Of a stretch of DNA of 64,000 nucleotides, positions 8,043 through 17,091 are shown piece by piece. The translations under genes and the position numbers were made by a program. Where the stretch lies: assembly GCF_900639875.1 (NCBI RefSeq), contig NZ_CAAAIA010000001.1, positions 248,001 to 312,000 on the forward strand. Reading direction: 5' to 3'. Source of the stretch: Legionella impletisoli. GTDB lineage: Bacteria > Pseudomonadota > Gammaproteobacteria > Legionellales > Legionellaceae. The notes beneath the pieces are model-generated. The model searched no databases, was not told the DNA's origin, and worked only from the letters and a program-made list of their open reading frames with translations. Positions within the stretch are counted from its first letter, which is position 1. Each line of letters opens with the position of its first letter.

Positions 8043-9290
8043 TTGAAGGGATTTTTATCGAAGCTGACTTTTCTAACATGGATTTGTATTTTGAAACGAT
8101 TACGTCGCTTATATAAAAGAAATACTGCTTTAGTGCCGTTAACAGTGAAGACTTTAGCAGAAAATAAATTGTTACAAGGCGTTAAAAATAACACGTTGAT
8201 TGAACGTCTAAGTGCGTTTATCAAATCGAATCTGCTATTTTCTCTTTTAGTACTTATTCCCTGGCTTTTCGCAGCAGTTTATATTTTATTAATTAAAGCC
8301 CCCTTATATGAAAGTAACGCTAAGATTTTAATTGGAAAATCTGAGTCCAAAATATCTAATAGCCCTTTACTCGGGGGATATGAGCCCGCCTCAGAAAATT
8401 ATTTAACCAGAGATTATATTTTATCGCGTGAAATTCTTACCAAGGTGGAGCAACATTTTCCCATTAAGGAGCATTTTCAGTCCAAGTACGGGGATTTATT
8501 TTCCCGTTTAAGTTCTAATAGTTCGCAAAATGCTTTTCTAGATTACTACCGAAGCAAAGTCAGCGCGGTAGTCGATACAGAAACTAATGAAATCGTTATT
8601 AAAGCAAAAGCATTTACACCAGAAGCCTCAAAAAAAATATTAGATGCAATCATTTTGCAAACTCGGGAGTTTGTAAATCAGGTTTCAAATACTTTGTTTC
8701 AAAAACAATATGATTTTGCGAACTTAAAACTACAACATGCTAAAGAAAAATTATTTAAATCCAGTAAAGAGTTGATTGAATGGCAAAATCAAAATGGTGT
8801 GTTTGATCCCAAAGAAACAGCGCATGTTGTTTCATCTGCCATGGCCAAATTAAAGAGTACACTTGTCGAAAAACAAACAGAATTAATTACCTACTCTTCA
8901 TTTATGCAGCCTAACTCAAATAAAATTGTAACACTTCAAAGTGAAATTGATGCGCTCAAAACCCAAATAAAACATCAATCAAATATTCTACTGGGTAAAG
9001 CCAAAGAGCAAAGTAAGTTAAATAAAATGATGTCGGATTTTGAGTGGATTCAATTACAATCTAAATTTGCTCAAGTTGAGTATCAAGCAGCCCAAGAAGC
9101 CTTTGATGCTGCGGAATCAAACTTACTTAAAAATCAGAATATTGTCATCGAAATCGAGCCACCTAATTTGCCCGATGAAGCATCAAGCCCACAGCCCTTT
9201 TATGATTTGATGAATATCTTGTTTATATTATTAATCCTTTATGTGCTCGCAAAAATGACCATACTAATTGTTAAGGAACACATTGACTGA
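8043..9290 (+). CDS. kpsE: capsule export inner-membrane protein (KpsE/CtrB/BexC type, Wzz-like)
   Basis: Up to 415 residues. There is a membrane helix near residues 62-80 followed by the KAPLYESNAKILI Wzz-type stretch, a long periplasmic coiled coil (about residues 215-350) and a final helix before the C-terminus. This is the polysaccharide co-polymerase layout that links the ABC transporter to the outer-membrane channel. No ATG starts the frame: candidates are TTG 8043, TTG 8091 and GTG 8145, none with a strong ribosome site, so the N-terminus is uncertain. The stop overlaps the start of the next gene by one base (TGATG). Confidence 0.82.
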   Translation: MKGFLSKLTFLTWICILKRLRRLYKRNTALVPLTVKTLAENKLLQGVKNNTLIERLSAFIKSNLLFSLLVLIPWLFAAVYILLIKAPLYESNAKILIGKSESKISNSPLLGGYEPASENYLTRDYILSREILTKVEQHFPIKEHFQSKYGDLFSRLSSNSSQNAFLDYYRSKVSAVVDTETNEIVIKAKAFTPEASKKILDAIILQTREFVNQVSNTLFQKQYDFANLKLQHAKEKLFKSSKELIEWQNQNGVFDPKETAHVVSSAMAKLKSTLVEKQTELITYSSFMQPNSNKIVTLQSEIDALKTQIKHQSNILLGKAKEQSKLNKMMSDFEWIQLQSKFAQVEYQAAQEAFDAAESNLLKNQNIVIEIEPPNLPDEASSPQPFYDLMNILFILLILYVLAKMTILIVKEHID

Positions 9291-11005
9291 TGAAACAATT
9301 TGGCTTTTCACTGCTAATCTTATCAACGATTGCATATGCTGAAGGTGCATCTCACCTTAAAACGGGTGCCTCTAAAGCTTCTGCTCCAACATCGCATGCT
9401 TCAACAACTGGCTTTTTTACACCATTCAATACTCAGCACGAAGACGATGATGATATTAATACTCGTTTGAAATCTTCCACGCACATGGGAGACATCTTAA
9501 ACAATGATTTACCTGTTTTTGGGCAAAATCTTTTTGGCAATCAGTGCAGTCAACAACATCAAGCTCACTTTTTTAATCCGCATTATCGTTTAAGTGTTGG
9601 AGATGAAGTCGATGTGCAAATGTGGGGAGCTTATCAGTTATCGAAAAAATTTACGGTAGACACCCAGGGTAATATTTTTATTCCTGAAGTAGGACCCGTT
9701 AAATTAGCCGGAATAGAAAATGAAAAACTCAATACAACCATACAACAGCATGTAAAAAAAGTTTTTAAAAAAGGGGTAAATGTTTACGCTGACTTAGTAA
9801 CCGCACAGCCTATCCAAGTATTTGTAACCGGTTTTGTAAATTCGCCTGGACTTTATGATGGCTTATCATCCGATTCAATTATTTACTTTCTCTGTGCTGC
9901 GGGTGGCATAAATCTCCATGAAGGTAGTTTTCGAGAGATCGTGATTACACGCGAAGGTAAGGAAATTCGTCGTGTTGATTTGTACAGCTTTTTATTACGA
10001 GGTGATATTAATCCTTTTCAACTTCATCAAGGCGATACGATTGTCGTCAAACCCCAAAAATACACTATTTCTGTTGCTGGAAATGTGAAAAAACCTTATC
10101 AATACGAATTACGAAGCCAGAATATTTCATTGGCTTCCTTAAAAAAGCTTGCCAACGTCGAGCCAAGCTCTACCTATGTTCGCATACAACGTAATCAAGG
10201 CATGAAACCAAAGTTTCATTATCTTCCGATTTCACAATCAAACTCAATCATGATCCAAGCGGGTGATCGGGTTACCTTTGTAGCGGATAAAGAAATTCAT
10301 CAGCGGGTCGTGACCGTTAAAGGTCAAGTAAAAGGACAACATCAATACATCGTTAAACCAGGAACCACTTTAGCGGAATTTTTAAATACACTACAACTAA
10401 AACCCGATGCCAACCTAGATAACGTTCAGTTATTTAGAGAATCAGTAGCCAAAGAACAAAAAGAAGCGTTAAATACTAATTTATCTCGGTTAAAACGCCA
10501 GGCAATGACGGGCGAATCCTTAACGGGTGATGACGCAAAAATACATGCTGCACGCTCTGAGCTCATAAGCAAATTCATCGACGAAGCTCAGCAGGCTGAA
10601 ACAAAGGGACAAATTGTTTTAGGTGATCGCGCGCTATGGAAAAAAATCATTCTAGAAAATAATGACACCATCAATATTCCCGCCAAAACCTCTATTGTCA
10701 CAGTAAGTGGTGATGTGGTTAATTCAGTTTCCATCAATGCAAACCCGCAGTATAGGCTTGCAGACTATATTCAAGCAGCCGGAGGATTCCAAAAGTCAGC
10801 CAACCAAAAAGAGTTTTTATTAATTAAGCAAAATGGACAAATCCAAAATCTTAAATACGACAAATACGCCCACTATCCAATTGAAGGAGGCGATCAATTG
10901 GTGGTATTACCTAATGAAACAGACAGCGGTTTGAAAGTGACAGGCATGATGACTGGTATATTATATCAACTCGCAATTGCCGCACGGGTTGCAATGCGAA
11001 TCTAA
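9290..11005 (+). CDS. kpsD: capsule polysaccharide export outer-membrane/periplasmic protein (KpsD-like, SLBB domains)
   Basis: A 571-residue protein with a cleavable signal peptide (ending near AYAEG). A Poly_export domain starts at YRLSVGDEVDVQMWG (about residues 98-180) and is followed by several SLBB-type beta-grasp repeats. No lipobox Cys is seen at the cleavage site, so it resembles KpsD more than Wza. It forms the exit channel for capsule polysaccharide. It is translationally coupled to the KpsE-like gene. Its last 4 bases overlap the convergent glycosyltransferase gene. Confidence 0.85.
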   Translation: MKQFGFSLLILSTIAYAEGASHLKTGASKASAPTSHASTTGFFTPFNTQHEDDDDINTRLKSSTHMGDILNNDLPVFGQNLFGNQCSQQHQAHFFNPHYRLSVGDEVDVQMWGAYQLSKKFTVDTQGNIFIPEVGPVKLAGIENEKLNTTIQQHVKKVFKKGVNVYADLVTAQPIQVFVTGFVNSPGLYDGLSSDSIIYFLCAAGGINLHEGSFREIVITREGKEIRRVDLYSFLLRGDINPFQLHQGDTIVVKPQKYTISVAGNVKKPYQYELRSQNISLASLKKLANVEPSSTYVRIQRNQGMKPKFHYLPISQSNSIMIQAGDRVTFVADKEIHQRVVTVKGQVKGQHQYIVKPGTTLAEFLNTLQLKPDANLDNVQLFRESVAKEQKEALNTNLSRLKRQAMTGESLTGDDAKIHAARSELISKFIDEAQQAETKGQIVLGDRALWKKIILENNDTINIPAKTSIVTVSGDVVNSVSINANPQYRLADYIQAAGGFQKSANQKEFLLIKQNGQIQNLKYDKYAHYPIEGGDQLVVLPNETDSGLKVTGMMTGILYQLAIAARVAMRI

Positions 11006-12252
11006 AGAAAGCGTTCTATATGGTTAAAATGGGATGACCAAGTATCTGGCTTATAAGAGCCCCCAAGCTTTTGTTTTGTATCCGCATATTTCATGATAGC
11101 TTTTTTCCAGCCCAGGCCATCCAGGGGATGAATATAATGCGCTTGATTTTGCCCTGATTCACGATGAGCAGGGATGTCACTGCAAAGAACGGGAATATTA
11201 AGCGTCAAGGCTTCCGCGACCGGAATTCCCCACCCTTCAGCAAAACTTGGCATTAAAAGTCCATTTGAATGACGAATAAGGCTTAACATCACTTCATCAG
11301 AAACATCGTTTAGCTCTTTTACATATCGAATAATACTCGGACTACGCTCTAATAAGTCGCGAATATTTTCATTTTCCCACCCGCGCTTGCCAATCATAAG
11401 TAATTTAGGACAAACACGTCCTTTTGCTTCATACTCAACAGCGAGCTCTCGCCAAATATTTAGAAGCAATAGGTAATTTTTACGAGGTTCAACCGTTCCT
11501 ATTGCCACAAAAAATGGGTGTCCCTGGGTCAGCACAGCAAGTTGCTTTGGTAAAGGGCATAGTGGTAAATTTGCAGTCTGAATAAATTTATCTTCGACTC
11601 CAATTTTAGCTAATATGTTGGGAAGTATGGGTAATTTTTCCTTCTTGCAATAGGCATTAAAACGACTCGCTGTGTCAATTGAATTCACAAAAATTGCCTC
11701 ACCATACTGAGCGATCACCTTAACTCTTTTCTGAAATATTGATGCTTTTCCGTAAAAGAACTCAGGATATTCAATCGCCACGATATCATGAATATAAAAA
11801 TAAAGTGTTGCCCTAATTTTATCGCGCAATAATTTATGTATTTCTGGAAACTCAACCCCTTTATAAGAGATGTTTAAGTACACTGGATCGGGTTGATTTT
11901 TGAGATCGGCGACAATGTTACGATCAAGCGAAGGGCCAAATAAATTTCTAATTTTATTTATTAATAAAAAAATATTTCTATCAGCATTTTGCGCGTAATG
12001 ATTAAAAGTAACTCCTTTATTTTCAATCCATCGTTGCCACAACCCTATAATGATCTTTTCCGCCTTGTTATCGGGGATTTTTTGCATTACATTTTGCTCT
12101 TGGCGAACAAAAATAACCTTACGGCCTAGTTTCTTTTGTTGTATTAACCAGTATGCATAGCGTATTTCAACTCTATCTACTCCCGTAGCATGAAGATTTC
12201 TCAAGCAAGCAATTAATCGTTGCAATGGAAAAATAATAGGACGTTTCGTCAT
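11002..12252 (-). CDS. glycosyltransferase family 4 (group 1)
   Basis: A 416-residue GT-B glycosyltransferase. The C-terminal Glycos_transf_1 domain begins at VAIGTVEPRKNY (about residue 248) and includes the acceptor/donor motif PSFAEGWGIPVAEAL with the E-x7-E pattern. It probably adds a sugar to the capsule or a related surface polysaccharide in the cytosol; donor and acceptor are unknown. It is second in a two-gene minus-strand unit with the PLOD-like glycosyltransferase, 34 bases apart, and converges on the kpsD-like gene. Confidence 0.85.
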   Translation of the reverse strand: MTKRPIIFPLQRLIACLRNLHATGVDRVEIRYAYWLIQQKKLGRKVIFVRQEQNVMQKIPDNKAEKIIIGLWQRWIENKGVTFNHYAQNADRNIFLLINKIRNLFGPSLDRNIVADLKNQPDPVYLNISYKGVEFPEIHKLLRDKIRATLYFYIHDIVAIEYPEFFYGKASIFQKRVKVIAQYGEAIFVNSIDTASRFNAYCKKEKLPILPNILAKIGVEDKFIQTANLPLCPLPKQLAVLTQGHPFFVAIGTVEPRKNYLLLLNIWRELAVEYEAKGRVCPKLLMIGKRGWENENIRDLLERSPSIIRYVKELNDVSDEVMLSLIRHSNGLLMPSFAEGWGIPVAEALTLNIPVLCSDIPAHRESGQNQAHYIHPLDGLGWKKAIMKYADTKQKLGGSYKPDTWSSHFNHIERFL

Positions 12253-12286
12253 ATGAATTAGATCCCAAATCCTTTTTAAAAATAGG

Positions 12287-13132
12287 TTACTGGAAGCGCT
12301 CGAAAAAACCCGTAAAATGAAAAATATTTAATAAATATTTTTTTTTATAATCTACCCCAATATCTTCAGGAAATTCAAAACGAGCCTGATGATAATAATG
12401 CTGATCTGAAAAATGGGGGAATAATCCATTTGTTGAATATTCATGAAGTAAGAACGAAAGTACTCGTTTCATGGGTTCAACTTCACCAAAGATCATCCCA
12501 GAATTTAAAAATCGGTAATGATTTTTTAGATATTCACGCATGTACTTTGGCGTGTTAATTACATTTTTTTTCCAGTGAAAACCATTGTAAATGATGGAAT
12601 CGAGACCAAATAATATGTTACACCGATATTCATTAAGTGCTTGAATCAATGTTCCACACTCGCCAATTAAAACAGCATCAGAAGAATCATATGCGAGAAA
12701 ATATTGGGGTGTTTCACTGTTGGGGATATTCTGCAGGAGCTCATTTAAGAGAGAAATTTTTACCGAATTTCGCCAAGTTGAAGGAGAAATTGCTTTCCCC
12801 AATGAACAATAATCTAAACCGGCTTTTTTTAAAAAATATTCTGCAGGATTTATTTCCATGTCCGATGATACGTAATTGTTCAGTTGCAAAATATGGACAT
12901 TGTCTGGTTTTGTTAAAGAGAACGAATCTTTTTTATTTAACTGATTTAAAAAATAATCTAGCCAAAAACGGTTTCTTTTGCCCCCTGGAAAATGGATTAC
13001 AGTCGGATGATAAGACTCTCCTTTATACAGAATTGAATTATCCAGACTAAATGCCTGGAAAGAATCCTCGGATAATATTTTTTTAAAATATTTCGAAATA
13101 ATAAAAACTAATTTAGAGGATGTAAAACCCAT
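12287..13132 (-). CDS. putative PLOD/lysyl-hydroxylase-type glycosyltransferase
   Basis: A 281-residue protein. Its middle and C-terminal parts follow the layout of the glycosyltransferase domain of lysyl hydroxylases and related viral or bacterial enzymes: FLAYDSSDAVLIGE (an acidic metal-binding stretch in place of DxD), NILFGLDS, then YRFLNSGMIFGEVEPM, then SDQHYYH. The family transfers hexoses to hydroxy groups of proteins or glycans. The match is by motif order only. Location behind a GT4 gene in the capsule locus suggests glycan assembly. The gene is notably AT-rich, and the ribosome site (GGTG) is weak. Confidence 0.6.
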   Translation of the reverse strand: MGFTSSKLVFIISKYFKKILSEDSFQAFSLDNSILYKGESYHPTVIHFPGGKRNRFWLDYFLNQLNKKDSFSLTKPDNVHILQLNNYVSSDMEINPAEYFLKKAGLDYCSLGKAISPSTWRNSVKISLLNELLQNIPNSETPQYFLAYDSSDAVLIGECGTLIQALNEYRCNILFGLDSIIYNGFHWKKNVINTPKYMREYLKNHYRFLNSGMIFGEVEPMKRVLSFLLHEYSTNGLFPHFSDQHYYHQARFEFPEDIGVDYKKKYLLNIFHFTGFFERFQ

Positions 13133-13275
13133 ACAGAAATCACCCGATGGAAAAAATAGCCTTTTGTCACCATAATAGTTGACTTATATTACCTTGAAAG
13201 ACACCAAGTACAAGCATTTATAAACTAAACTTATAAAAAAGCACGGTAAGCGGGTTAATCGGTAAAGGAGATACC

Positions 13276-14577
13276 ATGCAAAATCACCATAGTTTTTTCA
13301 TCCGTTCCATGAGATGGTTAGAGCGTGCCGCGTCTTATATTGATATTGATGCGGATGCCATTGCAAAATTAAAACATCCAAAGTCCTGTCTTCAAGTCAG
13401 CATTCCGATCCGGTTAGATAACGGCGAACTAAAAATTTTTCAGGGTTTTCGAGTACATTATGAACATGCTCGTGGGCCTGGAAAAGGAGGAATTCGGTAT
13501 CACCCGGATGTATCCATGGAAGAAGTCGCAGCGCTTGCCTTTCTGATGACAATGAAATGCGCGATTGCGGGCGTTCCTTTTGGCGGCAGTAAGGGGGCGA
13601 TTAAAGTTTCTGCTAAAGAGTTAAACCCACGCGAATTAGAGCGACTTAGTCGTCGATATATTGAAGTCATGGCTGATTTTATTGGCCCAGATAAAGATAT
13701 ACTAGCCCCAGATTTATACACAACACCAAGAATCATGAGTTGGATGATGGATGAATACTCAACCATCGTCAGGCGATTTTCACCGGCTGTAGTCACTGGA
13801 AAACCCATCCCGCTAAATGGAAGCCAGGGACGAGACACAGCCACAGGTCGCGGCGCTTACTATTGCATTAAAGAACTAGAGAAAGAAAGAAAGTGGTCTC
13901 CTGAAAATATTACCGTAGCCATCCAAGGGTTTGGTAACGCTGCTCAGCCAGTAGCCGAGTTATTATATCAAGATGGATATAAAATCGTTGCGGTAAGTGA
14001 CTCTGAAGGAGGCATTTATAAACCAGATGGCTTAAGAATCCCAGATTTAGTGCAAAAGAAAAAACAAATGGAATCCGTTCATGATCTTTATTGTAAGAAG
14101 TCGGTGTGTGAACTAGGTGAAAACACCTCTAGCATCAGCAATGCTGAACTCTTAACGCTTGATGTTGATTTATTAATCCCAGCAGCTATTCAAGATCAAA
14201 TCACCCAAAAAAATGCTCATCAAATTCAAGCCGATGTCATTGTTGAGATTGCCAACGGTCCTATTACTTTCAAAGCCGATGATATTTTAAATAAAAAGGA
14301 TATTATCATTATTCCAGATATTCTCGCTAACTCAGGCGGCGTCATTGTCAGTTACTTTGAGTGGACGCAAAATAAATCTGGTTATTATTGGGATCTTGAA
14401 ACCGTTCACGAACGATTAAAGTCCATAATAACTCAAGCGTTTAAGGCCGTTAATGAGATAAAAAACAAACATGGCACCGACTGGAGAAATGCAGCCCATA
14501 TCCATGCACTTACCCGGTATTACGAGGCCATTTCATGTGAGGACTCCTATTTGGATATTTCACCGAACAATCAATAA
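13276..14577 (+). CDS. glutamate dehydrogenase
   Basis: A 433-residue Glu/Leu/Phe/Val dehydrogenase. The N-terminal dimerisation and catalytic domain carries GPGKGGIRYHP, MTMKCAIAGVPFGGSKG (catalytic and substrate Lys) and LAPD. The Rossmann domain begins at IQGFGNAAQPVAE. It interconverts glutamate and 2-oxoglutarate plus ammonium, central for amino-acid-using bacteria. A strong AAAGGAGA site precedes the ATG. It stands alone, with a cold-shock gene 84 bases downstream. Cofactor preference cannot be assigned by eye. Confidence 0.93.
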   Translation: MQNHHSFFIRSMRWLERAASYIDIDADAIAKLKHPKSCLQVSIPIRLDNGELKIFQGFRVHYEHARGPGKGGIRYHPDVSMEEVAALAFLMTMKCAIAGVPFGGSKGAIKVSAKELNPRELERLSRRYIEVMADFIGPDKDILAPDLYTTPRIMSWMMDEYSTIVRRFSPAVVTGKPIPLNGSQGRDTATGRGAYYCIKELEKERKWSPENITVAIQGFGNAAQPVAELLYQDGYKIVAVSDSEGGIYKPDGLRIPDLVQKKKQMESVHDLYCKKSVCELGENTSSISNAELLTLDVDLLIPAAIQDQITQKNAHQIQADVIVEIANGPITFKADDILNKKDIIIIPDILANSGGVIVSYFEWTQNKSGYYWDLETVHERLKSIITQAFKAVNEIKNKHGTDWRNAAHIHALTRYYEAISCEDSYLDISPNNQ

Positions 14578-14661
14578 ACTCAATCTGGAAAAGTAATGAG
14601 TAAATGCTATATTTAATAACACTAAATCACTAGAAAATTACCTACTAATAAGGAACTAATT

Positions 14662-14868
14662 ATGTCTGAAAAAATCGAAGGAAAAGTGAAGTGGTTTGAC
14701 AATAGCAAAGGTTTTGGATTTATAGAAAGCAAAGGCGTTGATTATTTTGTCCATTTTAGAGAAATCCAAGGCAGCGGATTTAAATCACTGAATGAAGGAC
14801 AAACGGTTAAGTTTAAGCCTGCTAGAGGACAAAAAGGCCCGCAGGCTGAAGAAGTGGAAATCGTTTAA
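14662..14868 (+). CDS. cold-shock domain protein (CspA family)
   Basis: A 68-residue single cold-shock domain with RNP1 (KGFGFI) and RNP2 (YFVHF) motifs and the [14 protein letters not shown] start typical of the family. It binds single-stranded RNA or DNA and melts RNA structure. A 52-residue remainder completes the five-strand barrel ([12 protein letters not shown]...AEEVEIV). An AAGGA site lies ahead of the ATG. It ends 2 bases before the convergent stop of the next gene. Confidence 0.95.
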   Translation: MSEKIEGKVKWFDNSKGFGFIESKGVDYFVHFREIQGSGFKSLNEGQTVKFKPARGQKGPQAEEVEIV

Positions 14869-14870
14869 TC

Positions 14871-15203
14871 TTACAACCGATAAGGGGAGCGTCCAATGGT
14901 TGAGCCTCCCTTTAATTCCACTTCAAGCGCTTCTATTGTGTGTAATAAGGCTGTAATTTTTTCCTTTGCCCCTGATGCTGTATGTTTTTCCTGAAGCTCA
15001 TTGTACAATGATTGCCATATTTCTTTTCGAGCTTGGTTTTCTTCACTAAAAATAGCAAGCTCTAAATCCCATAGCAGTTCAACCAAACCATTGTTTGATT
15101 CGATATACTGACGAGTAAGCTCCTTAATTTTTTCTAAGCGAGCATGGCTTGGGTTCGATGCTACTTTGGTTGGGTTCTTGAATAATCCTGAGTTCTTTTG
15201 CAT
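14871..15203 (-). CDS. hypothetical protein, last gene of the kinase operon
   Basis: 110 residues, mainly predicted helical and charged, with no membrane segment or recognised family. A good AGAGGA site lies 4 bases before the ATG. It starts 14 bases after the stop of the 489-residue gene, so it is probably co-transcribed with it as the last of four minus-strand genes. The small size, helical character and position would fit a chaperone or accessory protein for its large neighbours, but that is speculation. Confidence 0.6.
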   Translation of the reverse strand: MQKNSGLFKNPTKVASNPSHARLEKIKELTRQYIESNNGLVELLWDLELAIFSEENQARKEIWQSLYNELQEKHTASGAKEKITALLHTIEALEVELKGGSTIGRSPYRL

Positions 15204-15217
15204 ATTGTCCTCTACAA

Positions 15218-16687
15218 TTAAGGCCCAAAGGAGGGGTTATCATCGAAGTTTCCCTGTTTAAGTGCGGGTTGAGATTGCTGTGTATTTATTTTCCCCGAAT
15301 TTAACAAAGTCTCTGCAGAATGCGTTAGCTCTTTAAAAGAACCAATCCGCTCTTTAGCTGAATCGACGAAACTTGGTATTTGATTTTGATTTTTGTTTGT
15401 CTTTTTAGGTTCAGCCTTATTCCCATCAACTTGAGGCCAAAGTGCTTTAGTGATTGCGCCCATTAAAAGACCCGCACTTAACACCATAGCCGCACTAATG
15501 GTAACAGTAAGAGGCAGAGAAAGCCCAAACGTCATTACATCAATTACTCTTAGCAGGATGAACGATAAAATAAGAGCCCCACCAATAAAAAAACCACTAA
15601 GAAATGATTTCCAAACGGGTATACGGGGAAACTTTGCAACCGAAGAAAAATGATCGATTTCAATCTGCTGATCCTCTCTAACATGCTCGACCTCGAGCCT
15701 GCTTTCCACATTGCTATTAATCCTAGAACTTCTCGACATGGAACTGCTTTCTTGTAGCATTCTAAAAGAAGAATCAAATTGGGCTTTGAAACACTCATGG
15801 TCTTGTTCAGATAGAATAGGATAATCTCCTTGAACCTTAAACGCTTTAATATAGTTCCAATGCATTTGTGCATCATTAGCTGCTTGTGGTGAACTCAAAT
15901 ATGCTTTAAAGGATAAACTCTGCAGCGCACTTTGCTTCAGTTCATTTCGTCTTTGTTTGAGAAAATCAAGATAACGCGAACCTCCTGCAGGAATGAACGC
16001 ATCTACCAATCGCTCAAGATAGGACTCAGGAAGGAGAAGAATTTTTAAAATGGCTTGATTCACTTCTCTTCTAAATGACGAAGCATTGCATAACGCAGCT
16101 GGATCAACAATTCGGCTACGCGATTGAGCGACATTTTCGAAAATAAGATCTAACCAGTTAAAAGCGTAAAATTTTGGGTAAGGTAGCGTCTCAATCATAC
16201 TTGTAGTAATGGTTTGTTCTGGTTGATAAGTAAAAAATGATGGATCACGAATAAAGGCAAAAGACCAGTCACCATCAATCTTTATCACTTGATTGCCGCT
16301 TATTCCAACATTGCCGTTTTTAAGATCAATTTCTTGCAGAAATAAAGCCCCTAAAAGAATTTGTCCTAACCCAGTGTATTGACCATTCGTGAATTCATGA
16401 GGCGTCATAGGAAGTAGACGGTAGTTTGGGATCTCTTCCGACAAAACATAATAAGTACCATTTATTGGATGCCATGCTAATCTGGTTTCAGGTTGGGTGG
16501 GTAGCAAAAGCCTAAATAATTCTTGTGCTAATACTTCTTGGCGAGCGACCCTAGGCGAGGTCATCTCTTTACGAACAAATACTTTTTCTGAAGAGAGAAA
16601 TTTCCCCCGCTCAATTTTATGAGTAAATCTTCCAGACCCAGTTTTACCTAGAGACAAAAAATTTCGAATATCAAATACGCCTATCAT
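15218..16687 (-). CDS. hypothetical protein with kinase-like motif pattern and two C-terminal membrane helices (effector candidate)
   Basis: 489 residues. The N-terminal third has an order of residues like a divergent kinase fold: GKTGSG (14-19), a Lys in VFVRK (36-40), a helix with Glu (E51/E56), D121-x-K-x-x-N126, and D138-G-D140. Two hydrophobic helices follow at about 361-380 and 391-413, with a polar Gln/Asn-rich tail after them. No family is recognised with certainty. The combination of a cytosolic catalytic-looking domain and a membrane anchor fits known Legionella effectors. Gene gaps of 39 and 14 bases place it in one operon with its neighbours. Confidence 0.65.
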   Translation of the reverse strand: MIGVFDIRNFLSLGKTGSGRFTHKIERGKFLSSEKVFVRKEMTSPRVARQEVLAQELFRLLLPTQPETRLAWHPINGTYYVLSEEIPNYRLLPMTPHEFTNGQYTGLGQILLGALFLQEIDLKNGNVGISGNQVIKIDGDWSFAFIRDPSFFTYQPEQTITTSMIETLPYPKFYAFNWLDLIFENVAQSRSRIVDPAALCNASSFRREVNQAILKILLLPESYLERLVDAFIPAGGSRYLDFLKQRRNELKQSALQSLSFKAYLSSPQAANDAQMHWNYIKAFKVQGDYPILSEQDHECFKAQFDSSFRMLQESSSMSRSSRINSNVESRLEVEHVREDQQIEIDHFSSVAKFPRIPVWKSFLSGFFIGGALILSFILLRVIDVMTFGLSLPLTVTISAAMVLSAGLLMGAITKALWPQVDGNKAEPKKTNKNQNQIPSFVDSAKERIGSFKELTHSAETLLNSGKINTQQSQPALKQGNFDDNPSFGP

Positions 16688-16726
16688 CGTAATTTACCCA
16701 TAACCCATACTTAATATTAAATTCTT

Positions 16727-17032
16727 TTATGGACTTAATTGTTCTTTTGTTTCATATTGAGGCCCATATACCAGCGTTTCGATTTCTTGTAAAAAGCGTC
16801 TTTCAAGCTCAGTAGGCTCTTCTTTTAATTTAATAGTTACGATGACTGCCTCAAGGCTTTGAGCCAGAATTTTCGGTGGGCAGCGCTCATCATTTAGTTG
16901 ATGAAGCAATTCGACAAATTCTGGAAAATTATTAATTCGTTCTGAGGTGGATAGACGTATAGGATCTAATGCAGATATTGAGATACTAAATGTATTAGAG
17001 ACTGCTTCTTTAATTTTATCGTTAAGACTCAT
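16727..17032 (-). CDS. hypothetical small protein in kinase operon
   Basis: 101 residues from the ATG at 17032, which has a GGGGAGA site 7 bases upstream; the frame runs eight codons further without such a site. Mostly helical and acidic at the C-terminus, with no recognised domain. It lies between the 1070-residue kinase gene (59 bases upstream) and the 489-residue gene (39 bases downstream). Confidence 0.65.
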   Translation of the reverse strand: MSLNDKIKEAVSNTFSISISALDPIRLSTSERINNFPEFVELLHQLNDERCPPKILAQSLEAVIVTIKLKEEPTELERRFLQEIETLVYGPQYETKEQLSP

Positions 17033-17091
17033 TTTTTTCTCCCCAAAATAATACACACTAACATCATTATACTCATTAAACCTATATTTTA

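Noticed and set aside
12637-13050. 137-codon plus-strand frame opposite the PLOD-like gene
   Set aside because: Antisense shadow of a better-supported gene; composition improbable.
13130-13132. MGFTSSK start of the PLOD-like protein as a myristoylation motif
   Set aside because: Phe after Gly is disallowed by the myristoylation consensus, and the protein fits a bacterial glycan locus.
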